36,468 bases of DNA from an uncultured Actinomycetes bacterium (lineage in GTDB: Bacteria; Actinomycetota; Actinomycetes; S36-B12; UBA5976). Position numbers and translations under genes: made by a program. Positions 10,279 through 20,468 of this stretch are shown here, one piece after another (position 1 is the stretch's first letter; every line of letters starts with the position of its first letter). Location of the stretch: positions 1 to 36,468 of the forward strand of contig CAITJH010000064.1 of the NCBI GenBank assembly GCA_903892635.1, in the 5' to 3' direction. A model generated the notes under the pieces. That model made no database searches. It was given only the letters and a program-made list of their open reading frames with translations, and was not told the origin of the DNA.

Positions 10279-10851
10279 CTATTCCTCTTCGTCGCCATCC
10301 TTGGCAACCAAGTCAGCAAGTGCAGACCAACGAGCGTCGATCACATCATGCTTATGTTCCGGTTCGTCATTCAGATTAGCGCCGCATTCGACACACAAAC
10401 CTAAACAATCCGGTTGGCACAACGGTACTGGCGGTAGGGCCAGCACAACTGCATCGCGTAACGTCGGCTCGAGATCCAATAAATCAGAATCAAGCTTCGG
10501 CAACTCGTCATCGTCGAGCGATCCTTCGATCGTTCGCCCACGTGAATCTGTTTCAGGATGTTCGAACAGTTCTTGAATGTCTACTTCCATATCGAAAGCC
10601 AACGGTTCCAAGCACCGTGCGCATTCCCCTGCCACTGTGACTAACGCAGTTCCAGTAACGAGGACCCCATCCATCACCGATTCGAGTCGAATATCGAAAT
10701 CGATTTCAGATCCGGGTGGGACCGCAACCATTGCAACGCCAAGATCAGCCGGTGCTGCCACCGAGAATTGCATCTGCTTCATCGCGCCCGCGCGTCGACC
10801 GAGCTCTCGAGTATCGAGAACCAACGGCGAGCGTGGGTCGAGGGAAGTCAT
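10279..10851 (-). CDS. DUF177 / YceD family protein (23S rRNA accumulation)
   Basis: Conserved CARCLEPLAFDMEVDIQELF and CQPDCLGLCVECGANLN motifs; directly upstream of rpmF as is usual. Confidence 0.92.
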   Translation of the reverse strand: MTSLDPRSPLVLDTRELGRRAGAMKQMQFSVAAPADLGVAMVAVPPGSEIDFDIRLESVMDGVLVTGTALVTVAGECARCLEPLAFDMEVDIQELFEHPETDSRGRTIEGSLDDDELPKLDSDLLDLEPTLRDAVVLALPPVPLCQPDCLGLCVECGANLNDEPEHKHDVIDARWSALADLVAKDGDEEE

Positions 10852-10960
10852 ACAAATCCTCGCTGGAAGTCTGGCTCATTTGGCCTTGCAAAGACCAAGT
10901 GCAAGATTAGCAAGGTTTTTAGGCCCTACCCAAATCGGGAAAATCCCGAGAAATCAAGGC

Positions 10961-11446
10961 TTAAGCAGGACGATTGGCCGAAAAGTGCGCTTTTAAGGCT
11001 TCGTTGACGTTCGCAGGCACCATTGCCGAGACGTCGCCACCGTATTTTGCGACCTCTTTAATCAGGCTGGAGGACAAGAAGCTGTACTCCGGATTTGTTG
11101 CAACAAAGAAAGTCTCGACGCCTAATTGCGAGTTCATCTGTGACATCTGTAGCTCGTAATCAAAGTCTGAAACTGCGCGTAGGCCCTTGACGATTGCTCC
11201 GACGCCTTCGGCTTTGCAGTAGTCGGCAAGCAGCCCGTGAAACGAATCAACTGTGATGTTTGGATAGGCGGCCGTTGCTTCGCGAATCATGTCCATTCGT
11301 TTTTCAACAGAAAAGAGTCCAGCCTTGGTGCTATTTATCAAAACAGCCACGGTGACTTCGTCAAACAGTACGGAAGCGCGAGTGAAAACATCGAGATGAC
11401 CGTTCGTGACCGGATCAAACGATCCAGGGCAAATTGCTTTGGTCAT
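10961..11446 (-). CDS. coaD: Phosphopantetheine adenylyltransferase
   Basis: MTKAICPGSFDPVTNGHLDVFTRA...; likely start is the internal ATG at 11446 (overlaps the rsmD stop), not the track's upstream start. Confidence 0.95.
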   Translation of the reverse strand: MTKAICPGSFDPVTNGHLDVFTRASVLFDEVTVAVLINSTKAGLFSVEKRMDMIREATAAYPNITVDSFHGLLADYCKAEGVGAIVKGLRAVSDFDYELQMSQMNSQLGVETFFVATNPEYSFLSSSLIKEVAKYGGDVSAMVPANVNEALKAHFSANRPA

Positions 11447-12018
11447 GGCTTCTCCACTTCGCTTCCAATGAAATGACCGTACCAAATAACTGTATCGCCG
11501 TACGAACGTTGTTCAACGTCTGAATATCCAAACGGCCAGTGCGTCACACTGCGCTTGCTCCGTTCGATAACAACGACAGCATCCTCAGTAAGCCAATTCT
11601 TGTCACGTAATAGTTCGAGCAAATAAGTGATGCGCTCATCCGTGATGTCGTACGGAGGATCAACGAACACTACGTCGAATGGTTCACCCGAAGGACCACT
11701 TGCAAGATGTGAAAATAAATCGCCGCCAACTATTTGCGCGTGTGCAGCAACTGCCTTCACATTGTCTTTGATGACGGCGATTGCTTTAGCGTCGTTCTCG
11801 AGAAGTTCGGCATAGACGGCACCACGAGATAGCGCCTCGATCGCAAGTGCTCCCGATCCAGCAAACAGATCGAGCACTCGCATGCCCTCGAGTCCCCCGT
11901 GGGCATGTTCAAGGCTTGAAAAAACTGCTTCGCGCACTCGACTTGAAGTGGGTCGCGTTACTGATGGTGGAACTTTAAGCGATCGACCTTTCAAGGTTCC
12001 GGCGATGATGCGTGTCAT
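11443..12018 (-). CDS. rsmD: 16S rRNA (guanine(966)-N(2))-methyltransferase RsmD
   Basis: MTRIIAGTLKGRSLKVP...TRPTSSRVREAVFSSL...DLFAGSGALAIEALSRGA...VFVDPPYD. Confidence 0.95.
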   Translation of the reverse strand: MTRIIAGTLKGRSLKVPPSVTRPTSSRVREAVFSSLEHAHGGLEGMRVLDLFAGSGALAIEALSRGAVYAELLENDAKAIAVIKDNVKAVAAHAQIVGGDLFSHLASGPSGEPFDVVFVDPPYDITDERITYLLELLRDKNWLTEDAVVVIERSKRSVTHWPFGYSDVEQRSYGDTVIWYGHFIGSEVEKP

Positions 12019-14186
12019 GACTTCTTCACATACTCCGCTCGATCGTTATTAACCAGTGACGAGATCGCACGCTCTAAGGCTGAGTGTTGTTCCAAGTGTG
12101 GATCACTGTCAAAAATCTTTTCTGCTTCACGACGAGCCTCGTCAAGCAATTCCTCATCCTTTAACACGCTCACTAAGTGCAAACTTGAACGAACCCCAGA
12201 TTGATCACGCCCCAGAATATCGCCTTCACGTCGTTGTTCAAGATCGAGCTCGGCGAGTTTGAAACCATCGGTAGTCGAAGCAACTGCATCAAGACGCTCG
12301 CGAGACGAACTAAATTTCCCAGCTTCAGATACAAGCAAGCACAATCCCGGCGCAGAGCCACGCCCTACACGTCCACGCAATTGATGCAACTGACTGATGC
12401 CAAATCGGTCTGCATCCATGATGATCATCATCGTCGCATTAGGCACGTCGACGCCGACTTCGATCACGGTCGTTGAGATCATGACGTCAATGCCATCTGG
12501 TGATGATGGTCCAAGAGCAAAGCGGCGCATCACATCGTCTTTATCCGCACCAGAAAGTCCACCATGCATGATTCCAACGCGGACATCTTTTAATGGACCT
12601 TCCATCAACGCAGGTGCAAGGTCTTCCAATGCAATCGCTGGCCGTTGGTTCTTATCAGCCGGCTTATCTTCTTGAGAAGCGATTCGCGGGACAACAACGT
12701 ACACCTGATGGCCATTCTTTACTTCTTCAACAGCTCGTTGCCAAGCACGATCGAGGTGGGCAGGTTTTTCAGCCGCGTACACAACATGAGTTGTGATCGG
12801 CGAGCGTCCACCAGGAAGTTCCTTCAATGTTGAAATGTCCAATGCGCCGAAAGCAGTCATCGCTACCGTGCGCGGAATCGGAGTCGCAGTCATCACGAGC
12901 ACATGAGGTCGCCGATCGCTACCTGCTTTAGCAACCAATGTCGCGCGTTGTTCGACGCCAAAGCGATGTTGCTCGTCAATCACAACTAGGCCCAGATCAA
13001 AAAAATCCACGCGATCTTCGAGCAACGCATGTGTGCCGATAACGATGCCGGCTTGTCCCGTAGTGATATCCAAAAGCGCTTGTCGTCGGGAAGCCGTATT
13101 TAATGACCCGGTCAGTAAAGTCACGCCGGTGCCTTCGTCATGAGATCCGAGCTTGCCCCGTTCAGCAAGCGGGCCGAGTAATTTCGTAATCGCCCGATAA
13201 TGCTGGGCGGCCAGCACTTCTGTTGGTGCAAGTAACGCCGCCTGACCACCGGAATCAACCACGGTGAGCATTGCTCGCAAAGCCAAAACGGTTTTTCCGG
13301 AACCCACTTCACCTTGCAAAAGGCGGTGCATTGGATGTCCAGCAGCAAGTTCAGCACTGATAGTTGCAGAAACATCTTGCTGACCCTGAGTCAACGTAAA
13401 CGGCAAACTCGCGTCAAACGCAGCCAGAAGACCGTCTGATTTTTCAACACGGGGCACCGCCGGCCAACTTCGCTCTTCGTGTCTTTGCTTTGCCAAAACA
13501 ATCTGCAGAGCCAGCGCTTCATCCCATTTCAATCGAATGCGAGCTTGCTCGAGCTGTTCATCGTTTGACGGTTTGTGGATCCATTGCAAAGCGTCTCGTA
13601 AATCAATCAAATGACGTTCTTTTCGCAACGATTCTGGAAGCGGATCCGCAGTTACTTCGAGACTTGCTAATACCTTGGCAACACATTTTGCGATTGTCCA
13701 CGACTGCACTTTTGCAGTTGCGGCATAAACAGGCAAGTACTCGTCCACGTAATCATTGGCATCAACCTGATCAGTTGCTCCTAAGAGTTCATAGTCGGGA
13801 TGCGCAAGTTGACGTTTGTTATTAAAGACTGTGATCTGGCCAGAGAATAATCCACGCGCACCTTCGGTTAACTCGTTTACGCGCCAATGTTGGTTGAAAA
13901 ATATGAGCGTCAGTTTTCCAGTGCCATCGGTGATGATGACTTCTTGTCGAGTTCCAGCTTTTGATTTATTTTTTAACGACGTAAAAGATACGACTTCTGC
14001 CTGAACAGTGACGTGATCGCCAACCTGAAGCCGCGCAAGATCCGTTAAGGCACCTCGGCGGTCGTAACGTCGCGGATACGCACGGACCAAGTCTTCAACT
14101 CGGCGCATGCCGAATGAAGCTTCTAAGGCCTTTGCCTCTTTCGCGCCAAGTACTTGAGACAGTTCGTCATCGAGCGTCGTCATCAT
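12015..14186 (-). CDS. recG: ATP-dependent DNA helicase RecG
   Basis: Wedge domain, GEVGSGKTVLALRA, DEQHRFGVEQR, MTATPIPRT, QLRGRVGRG. Confidence 0.96.
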   Translation of the reverse strand: MMTTLDDELSQVLGAKEAKALEASFGMRRVEDLVRAYPRRYDRRGALTDLARLQVGDHVTVQAEVVSFTSLKNKSKAGTRQEVIITDGTGKLTLIFFNQHWRVNELTEGARGLFSGQITVFNNKRQLAHPDYELLGATDQVDANDYVDEYLPVYAATAKVQSWTIAKCVAKVLASLEVTADPLPESLRKERHLIDLRDALQWIHKPSNDEQLEQARIRLKWDEALALQIVLAKQRHEERSWPAVPRVEKSDGLLAAFDASLPFTLTQGQQDVSATISAELAAGHPMHRLLQGEVGSGKTVLALRAMLTVVDSGGQAALLAPTEVLAAQHYRAITKLLGPLAERGKLGSHDEGTGVTLLTGSLNTASRRQALLDITTGQAGIVIGTHALLEDRVDFFDLGLVVIDEQHRFGVEQRATLVAKAGSDRRPHVLVMTATPIPRTVAMTAFGALDISTLKELPGGRSPITTHVVYAAEKPAHLDRAWQRAVEEVKNGHQVYVVVPRIASQEDKPADKNQRPAIALEDLAPALMEGPLKDVRVGIMHGGLSGADKDDVMRRFALGPSSPDGIDVMISTTVIEVGVDVPNATMMIIMDADRFGISQLHQLRGRVGRGSAPGLCLLVSEAGKFSSSRERLDAVASTTDGFKLAELDLEQRREGDILGRDQSGVRSSLHLVSVLKDEELLDEARREAEKIFDSDPHLEQHSALERAISSLVNNDRAEYVKKS

Positions 14187-15751
14187 TCGACTCCGATGAG
14201 ATATGTGTGTGTCGTTTGATCGGCACGCAAAACGTTGAACTCAATTCCGGGGTACTCCGCAGCAAGCCGATCACCAATCAGATCGTCGCCGCCTTTTCCA
14301 ACAAGTACCGTAACTAAGTCCCCACCGTGGTCAAGCATCTTGTCAACGACATGCGCTGCCATGTCATGCACCGAAGCTGTCGTCGAAATTTCTACCGGAA
14401 CATTTGAGATCAACCCAATGATGTCGCCTTCGTGACACAATCCGGCAGCCGTCATGCTCGAACGCGTGGAAACTTTGACTGCACCTTCGCGAGTTGTTTG
14501 GGCAGCCTTGGTCATCGCATCGAGCGCATGTGCCACATCAGAAGTAGCATCACACACGGCAAGCGAAGCAAGTGAACTTGGAACGTTTGACGTGCCAATC
14601 ATGTGGACCGTGATTCCCTCGGCTCGCACTTGATGCGCCGCAAGCGCGACACTGGCATGGCAATCGAGATAACTCGGCAACACAATCACATGAGCGCAAT
14701 TGGTTTTTCTGATTGCTCGTACAAAATCGATCGTCGATAGCGCGCTCATGGGTGGCTTAGGAATAAACGTCGCTCCTGCAGCCTCCACAATTCGTCCCAA
14801 ACCGCGGCCTTCGCCGGCCATGACTACTCCGATACCAGAAAGTTCGCCATTGGCGGCAACATCACTTGTTCCAATTAGCTGTGTAATTGAAATGCGATAC
14901 GCACGCCCGTGTCGCATTGCTTCACTGAGTGCCTCACCTGGGTGATCGACATGAACGTGAACATTAAATGGATTCGCCCGACCAGTAATCGTTACTGACT
15001 CACCGATCACTCCAAGTTCGTCACGAAGTGAGTCAGCATCGCCATCGAATAAGAACATGACCTCGTGTGATGGACCTAGATATTCAATGGCTGTGACATC
15101 GCAGGTTCGCTGAGCAAGTTCAATGTCAGGAATTTCAAGACCTGCAAGTTCATTGGCCACTGCTTCATGAAGGTACGACAGCGCCAAGGCGCCAGAGTCC
15201 ACCACACCTGCAGCCGTCAGTTCAGGTAGTTGCTCGGTCGTGCGCGTGACAGCTTCGCGAACTGCAAGTGCAATAGCTGACACATATTGCGCAAAGTCTG
15301 TACCTGGAATTTGTTCGGCAGCAGCTCGGGCAATCGACAGCATCGTGCCATCACGTGGCACCGAAACAGATTCCCCTGCCATAGTCGCTGCCGTAACGAG
15401 TGCTTCATGCCATTGATGCGCCGACATCGTGGGTTCGCTGCGAGACGCAAAACCATGGAGGTACTCAGCCAAGATCACCCCAGAGTTTCCGCGTGCGCCC
15501 ATTCCAACTTCGCGGGCCAGAGCGTTACTGACCACCGAGAGATCCGATCGACCCTTCTCGAGCACCCCAAGGCCAGATTGGATCGTCAGGACTGAATTGG
15601 TGCCGGTATCGCCATCTGGCACTGGAAACACGTTCAAATCATTGAGCAACTGCTCATTTGCCTGCAAAAGGGCGTAAAACCGCCGAATTATCCGGCGAAA
15701 CATAGGTGCGTCAATGACGCTGACCTCACTGGCCGATCCCTTGTTTCGCAC
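14183..15751 (-). CDS. DAK2 domain protein, FakA/YloV-like (fatty-acid kinase family)
   Basis: NVFPVPDGDTGTNSVLTIQSG, ARGNSGVILAEYL, C-terminal DUF-type domain; syntenic with recG and rpmB. Confidence 0.9.
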   Translation of the reverse strand: MRNKGSASEVSVIDAPMFRRIIRRFYALLQANEQLLNDLNVFPVPDGDTGTNSVLTIQSGLGVLEKGRSDLSVVSNALAREVGMGARGNSGVILAEYLHGFASRSEPTMSAHQWHEALVTAATMAGESVSVPRDGTMLSIARAAAEQIPGTDFAQYVSAIALAVREAVTRTTEQLPELTAAGVVDSGALALSYLHEAVANELAGLEIPDIELAQRTCDVTAIEYLGPSHEVMFLFDGDADSLRDELGVIGESVTITGRANPFNVHVHVDHPGEALSEAMRHGRAYRISITQLIGTSDVAANGELSGIGVVMAGEGRGLGRIVEAAGATFIPKPPMSALSTIDFVRAIRKTNCAHVIVLPSYLDCHASVALAAHQVRAEGITVHMIGTSNVPSSLASLAVCDATSDVAHALDAMTKAAQTTREGAVKVSTRSSMTAAGLCHEGDIIGLISNVPVEISTTASVHDMAAHVVDKMLDHGGDLVTVLVGKGGDDLIGDRLAAEYPGIEFNVLRADQTTHTYLIGVE

Positions 15752-15868
15752 ATCTTTAGGGTATCTGCTTGAGCCTCTTGGACCTCGTCCCTGAGCTCAA
15801 ATTGAACTTTTGCCCTATTCGCAGGTATTCTTAGCGGGCTATCTAATCTTTCTATCCAAGGAGTCAAA

Positions 15869-16057
15869 GTGGCTGCTGTATGTGACGTCTGCGCCAAGGG
15901 CCCAGGCTTTGGCCACAACATTTCGCACTCGCATCGTCGTACCAATCGTCGATTCAACCCAAACATCCAGTCAGTGCGTGCGTTGGTCGGCAAGACACCT
16001 AAGCGTCTGAATGTATGCACCTCGTGCATCAAGGCCGGCAAGGTCGTCCGCGCTTAA
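15869..16057 (+). CDS. rpmB: 50S ribosomal protein L28, zinc-binding (C+) form
   Basis: MAAVCDVCAKGPGFGHNISHSHRRTNRRFNPNIQSVRALVGKTPKRLNVCTSCIKAGKVVRA; GTG start after AAGGAG. Confidence 0.97.
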   Translation: MAAVCDVCAKGPGFGHNISHSHRRTNRRFNPNIQSVRALVGKTPKRLNVCTSCIKAGKVVRA

Positions 16058-16067
16058 TTACGAACTT

Positions 16068-16104
16068 AAAAAAACCCGCCTTATTTCCGAGGCGGGTTTT
16101 TTAT
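16068..16104. terminator. Bidirectional intrinsic terminator between rpmB and thiL
   Basis: AAAAAAACCCGCCT ... AGGCGGGTTTTTTATT: GC stem flanked by A- and T-tracts. Confidence 0.93.
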
Positions 16105-16114
16105 TGCTTTGAAA

Positions 16115-17068
16115 CTAATGCGAAAAGTGATCCCAGCCACCGGCACTCTTGAGTTCACCATCGACATAAACGCCAGCCATCTGATCAGTCACGTGACCAA
16201 TGATGTGCCAACCTGAGGGAACCTCAAGAGCGTTGCCAAACGTAGCCACGAACGCATGATCTTCTCCCCCAGTCAAAATCCACTCCATCGCATCGCCTGC
16301 GAACGCCGAAGCAGTAGCCGTAAGTTCTTCTGGGACCTCAAATGACGAGGTGTCGATCGTGATTGCAACGCCAGACGCTTTGGCAATATGACCAAGGTCT
16401 GAGATCAATCCATCACTGACATCAATCATGGCGTGAGCATTGCGTCCTGATTGTGCGAGCGCGTATGGCGGAGTTGGCACACGATGAGCCGCCACCAGAT
16501 TACGCGGTGAACGAAATCCGCGTTGCAACATCAACAGTCCAGCTTGCGCAAAACCCAATCGTCCGGCAAAAGCCACAACGTCACCGACTTGAGCACCGCT
16601 GCGGACAATTGGTTCACGGCCTTCAAGTTCGCCAAGGGCTGTCACACTGATTGTGATCGCTTCGCCACGAACAACATCGCCACCCACAACAGAGACGTTG
16701 ACTTGCTCAGCTTCGGCACTCAAACCGTCTGCAAGTTCGAGCACCCAGTTCACCGGCGTGCTTCCAGGCAAACTCAGACCAACCAACAATGCGGTTGGCG
16801 TTGCTCCCATGGCATAGATGTCTGCCAAATTTGCCGCAGCTGCTTTTCGACCAATGTCATTAGCGCTTGACCAATCCAGCCTGAAATGAACGCCTTGGCT
16901 CAACATGTCTAAACACGCAACAACGTGGTTTCCGCGCGCTCGCACCACAGCGGAATCATCACCAATACCTACTGGAACGGTGTTTGAATCTGCCGTGCGC
17001 AATCTCGAGGCAATCAGTTCGATCAGCGCAAATTCGCCGATCTCTGCAATGGTCTGTTCGCCGCTCAT
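16115..17068 (-). CDS. thiL: Thiamine-monophosphate kinase
   Basis: PVGIGDDSAVVRARGN, ANLADIYAMGATP, VVGGDVVRG, IDVSDGLISDLGHIA, LTGGEDHAFVATF. Confidence 0.95.
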   Translation of the reverse strand: MSGEQTIAEIGEFALIELIASRLRTADSNTVPVGIGDDSAVVRARGNHVVACLDMLSQGVHFRLDWSSANDIGRKAAAANLADIYAMGATPTALLVGLSLPGSTPVNWVLELADGLSAEAEQVNVSVVGGDVVRGEAITISVTALGELEGREPIVRSGAQVGDVVAFAGRLGFAQAGLLMLQRGFRSPRNLVAAHRVPTPPYALAQSGRNAHAMIDVSDGLISDLGHIAKASGVAITIDTSSFEVPEELTATASAFAGDAMEWILTGGEDHAFVATFGNALEVPSGWHIIGHVTDQMAGVYVDGELKSAGGWDHFSH

Positions 17069-17134
17069 GCCTTAACGCTAGCCTGTCGATTCCATTGCCG
17101 GTTGGTGCGGGCTCACGGTGTTCGACACTAATGC

Positions 17135-17617
17135 TTGAATAGTCACGTGCACCTGAAACCGCGAATGACCATGCTTGCTGTGGCTGTTGCTGTATGCAGT
17201 TCAGTCCTCACAGGGTGCGGTGCTCCAACAGTTGCCATTGATGATTACTCAATCGCAGCAAGCGATACCGCGCAATGTAGGTCGTTGATTGCCGCGATGC
17301 CGGGCGAGGTTGCCACGCAAGGACGCCGAGTTGTTGAGCCAACGACTTCACACATTGACGATTATTCAGCGGTGTGGGGAGATCCAGTAATTGCAATGAA
17401 GTGTGGGCTAGCCGCACCTGCCGGATACATTCCAGTCGATGGTGATCTTGTGGTTGACGGCATCACATGGCGACCACTACAGCTCTCGCATGGATACCAA
17501 TTCTTCGCACAAGGGCTTGTTGTCCCTTTATCTGTCACAGTTCCTTCAGAATATGCACCTGAAACAAATGCACTCGCCGACATTTCGCCAGCACTTGCAA
17601 AGTACGTGAAGCCTTAA
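17135..17617 (+). CDS. DUF3515-family lipoprotein
   Basis: Signal peptide with lipobox (LAVAVAVCSSVLTGC); DUF3515-like 'CRSLIAAMPGEVATQGRRVV...VWGDPVIAMKCG'. Start uncertain (17135, 17147 or 17165). Confidence 0.8.
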   Translation: MNSHVHLKPRMTMLAVAVAVCSSVLTGCGAPTVAIDDYSIAASDTAQCRSLIAAMPGEVATQGRRVVEPTTSHIDDYSAVWGDPVIAMKCGLAAPAGYIPVDGDLVVDGITWRPLQLSHGYQFFAQGLVVPLSVTVPSEYAPETNALADISPALAKYVKP

Positions 17618-18708
17618 CGAAGACCAGTGCCTCGACGAATCGCATCTTGAATCAATTCATCAACGAGTTCTGAGTATGACTTCCCGGTGCTCTGCCACAT
17701 TCGAGGGAACATCGAAATTGGAGTAAAGCCAGGCATCGTGTTGATTTCGTTAACGAGCAATTCGCTTCCGTTAATGAAAAGGTCAACTCGGGCTAGGCCT
17801 TCGCAATCAAGTGCAGTAAATGCTTCGCAGGCAATTGCACGAATCTTTGTCGACAATTCCTCTGGCAAATTGGCAGGGACTACTAATTCAACTGAATCAT
17901 CGACGTACTTTGCTTCGTAGTCATAGAAATCATGTCCTTCACGAACCACAATTTCAGCGACAACGCTTGCTGATGGTCCATCGATTCCACCCAGCACGCC
18001 ACATTCAATTTCACGATTGCCTTCGATACTTGCTTCAATGACAACTTTTGGATCGTGATGTCGCGCTAACTCAATGGCATGTTCAAGTTCTAACCAGTCC
18101 TTCACCTTGGTGATACCCACCGAAGAACCGGCGCGGCTCGGCTTCACAAATACTGGAAGTCCAAGTTGGTGAATACGTTCTAGCGAGCTTTCGCGTTGCG
18201 TCTTCCATTCGTGGTTGGTAATGACTTCGTAAGGACCAACAGGCAAACCTGAAGCTCGCAACATGGCTTTCATGTGCGCCTTATCCATGCATGCGGCGGA
18301 CGAAAACACGCCAGAACCTACATAAGGAATTCCTGCAAGCTCGAACAAACCTTGAATCGTTCCATCTTCGCCAAACGGACCGTGCAGAACAGAAAACGCA
18401 ACATCAACTTGAGTAAGCACGCTAGGTATTTGGGACTGAACCACAAGTTCTTGCGCCGTGGGATCTGGGGTAAACAAAATCGGATCCGCAGCATCGTTGA
18501 CTTGAGGAAATACTCCATCAATTACCGAGAGTCGATCAGGATCATCGGATTCGAGCACCCATTGACCTTGCTTGGTGATTCCGATCGCTACAACGTCATA
18601 CGCGTTTCGATCTATCGCACGCAGCACACTACCTGCAGAAATACATGAAATTTCATGCTCGCTACTGCGGCCTCCGAAGATTACGGCAACGCGCAGGCGA
18701 TTTGTCAT
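17614..18708 (-). CDS. ddl: D-alanine--D-alanine ligase
   Basis: VAVIFGGRSSEHEISCISA, LHGPFGEDGTIQGLFE, FVKPSRAGSSVGITKV, EINTMPGFTPISMFP. Confidence 0.97.
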   Translation of the reverse strand: MTNRLRVAVIFGGRSSEHEISCISAGSVLRAIDRNAYDVVAIGITKQGQWVLESDDPDRLSVIDGVFPQVNDAADPILFTPDPTAQELVVQSQIPSVLTQVDVAFSVLHGPFGEDGTIQGLFELAGIPYVGSGVFSSAACMDKAHMKAMLRASGLPVGPYEVITNHEWKTQRESSLERIHQLGLPVFVKPSRAGSSVGITKVKDWLELEHAIELARHHDPKVVIEASIEGNREIECGVLGGIDGPSASVVAEIVVREGHDFYDYEAKYVDDSVELVVPANLPEELSTKIRAIACEAFTALDCEGLARVDLFINGSELLVNEINTMPGFTPISMFPRMWQSTGKSYSELVDELIQDAIRRGTGLR

Positions 18709-18815
18709 GACTCAACGCTATCTGACGCAACGGTAAATGTAGTTGAAGCAACCACCGCAAGGCATCTTGAGGCTCATTAAACTGATGCCAGCACAGCAAT
18801 CGCAAAGGACAACAA

Positions 18816-19445
18816 ATGACACACGATCTAATCGGGTTCGCTGTTCTTGCTGGATTGCTCACTATGTTGCCGGGTATCGATACCGCTCAGATTTTGCGTG
18901 CCGCTACGTTAAACGGACCACGTTCGGCTTATGCAACTGTTTTTGGAATCATGGCCGGCGTGTGGCTTTGGGGAGCCGCTGCTGCAATTGGAATTAGTGC
19001 ATTGCTCTTAGCGTCCCACGTGCTCTATCAAGGCTTTCTAGTAGTCAGTGCGAGTTACCTGCTCTATCTAGGCACTCGCATGCTGTTGGACTCGCGACAC
19101 ATAGAGCCGCTGGTAGCACCTAACCACAGCATCGACACTGGACGAGGCCGCCGCGAATTTAGTCGCGCATTTTTCGTTACATTTACCAATCCAAAGAACG
19201 GTGCTTTCTACGTCGCCATACTTCCGCAGTTTTTGCCCGAGGATTTAAGTCCCATCGCAGGCGGTTTGCTCTTGGCGACCATTCATAATCTTGAATGCTT
19301 AGTCTGGTTCAGTGTCCTCATTTGGGGAACCAACTTGGCCCGTGAGTTTTTTGCTCAAACAAACGTGCGAACGTGGCTCGAACGCATTTCAGGTATTGCG
19401 CTAATCGGATTTGGAATTCGTATGGCGCTGGAAGCGACCTCGTAA
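18816..19445 (+). CDS. LysE/RhtB family amino-acid exporter
   Basis: LLTMLPGIDTAQILRAATLNGPRSAYATVFGIMAGVWLWGAAAAIGISALL... SASYLLYLGTRML; FTNPKNGAFYVAILPQF. SD AAAGGA upstream. Confidence 0.93.
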   Translation: MTHDLIGFAVLAGLLTMLPGIDTAQILRAATLNGPRSAYATVFGIMAGVWLWGAAAAIGISALLLASHVLYQGFLVVSASYLLYLGTRMLLDSRHIEPLVAPNHSIDTGRGRREFSRAFFVTFTNPKNGAFYVAILPQFLPEDLSPIAGGLLLATIHNLECLVWFSVLIWGTNLAREFFAQTNVRTWLERISGIALIGFGIRMALEATS

Positions 19446-19448
19446 CGA

Positions 19449-20468
19449 CTACTCGTGCTCCATCGCTTCTGGATCAGCTTCAGCTCGTGCAGGTCGAGCC
19501 ATAAAAGCAGTTAAAACAAGTTCAGGACTCAATCCGGAATGCACGACGTTCACAACTTGCTCAGTGATCGGCATGTCTACGTCATAGCGCTTAGCCAGTT
19601 CGAACAATGGCTGACAACTCTTCACACCCTCGGAAGTGGTCTTAGTCTTTTCGACAGCCTGATCAATCGTCATGCCGCGGCCAAGATATTCACCGATCGT
19701 TCGGTTTCGTGACAATGGCGATTGGCACGTTGCGACAAGGTCGCCAACGCCTGCAAGTCCGGCAAACGTCAACGGGTTCGCGCCAAGAGCAACACCAAGG
19801 CGAGTCATTTCAGCAAGCCCGCGCGTCATTAAAGCCGACTGAGAATTTTCACCGTAACCCAAACCAACAGCCATACCGTTAGCAAGGGCAATGACGTTTT
19901 TCACCGCGCCTGCAATTTCTACGCCCGTCACATCAGTTGTGTAATAAGGGCGGAAGTAATCAGTCGTGCACGCATCCTGCAATCGCCGTGCTGACTCGTC
20001 GTCAATACAGGCAACCGTTGTCGCTGCTGGTTCGCGAGCAGCGATTTCGTGCGCCAAGTTGGGGCCGGATACAACTGCAATGCGCTCGGGACTAACACCT
20101 GCAACTTGCGCAATTACTTCACTCATACGCATTGTTGTGCCCAACTCAATACCCTTCATCAACGATGCCACTACTGCAGTTGATGGAATTAAGTCTTTCC
20201 ACTGTTCTAGGTTTTCGCGCAGACGCTGGGCAGGGATTGCCAGCACGACGAGTTCAACATCGGCCAACACTTCGGCGGCATTCGTTGACGCAGTAATTGA
20301 TGCAGGCAACGCCATGTCATCGCAATATTGTGAGTTTGTGTGTCGCGAATTGATTTCATCCGCAATGGCTTCGGAACGAGCCCAAATTGCGACGTCGCAA
20401 CCAGCATCAGCCAAAATCATGGCAAAGACTGATCCCCATGATCCGGCACCCATAACAGCAGTACGCAT
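19449..20468 (-). CDS. gpsA: Glycerol-3-phosphate dehydrogenase [NAD(P)+]
   Basis: GAGSWGSVFAMILADAG, SGPNLAHEIA, GAVKNVIALANGMAVGLGYGENSQSALMTRGLAEM, GLAGVGDLVATCQSPLSRN. Confidence 0.97.
   Translation of the reverse strand: MRTAVMGAGSWGSVFAMILADAGCDVAIWARSEAIADEINSRHTNSQYCDDMALPASITASTNAAEVLADVELVVLAIPAQRLRENLEQWKDLIPSTAVVASLMKGIELGTTMRMSEVIAQVAGVSPERIAVVSGPNLAHEIAAREPAATTVACIDDESARRLQDACTTDYFRPYYTTDVTGVEIAGAVKNVIALANGMAVGLGYGENSQSALMTRGLAEMTRLGVALGANPLTFAGLAGVGDLVATCQSPLSRNRTIGEYLGRGMTIDQAVEKTKTTSEGVKSCQPLFELAKRYDVDMPITEQVVNVVHSGLSPELVLTAFMARPARAEADPEAMEHE

Noticed and set aside
18762-18790. GGCATC...GATGCC inverted repeat upstream of the LysE gene
   Set aside because: 6-bp stem with a long loop; too weak to call a regulatory structure.
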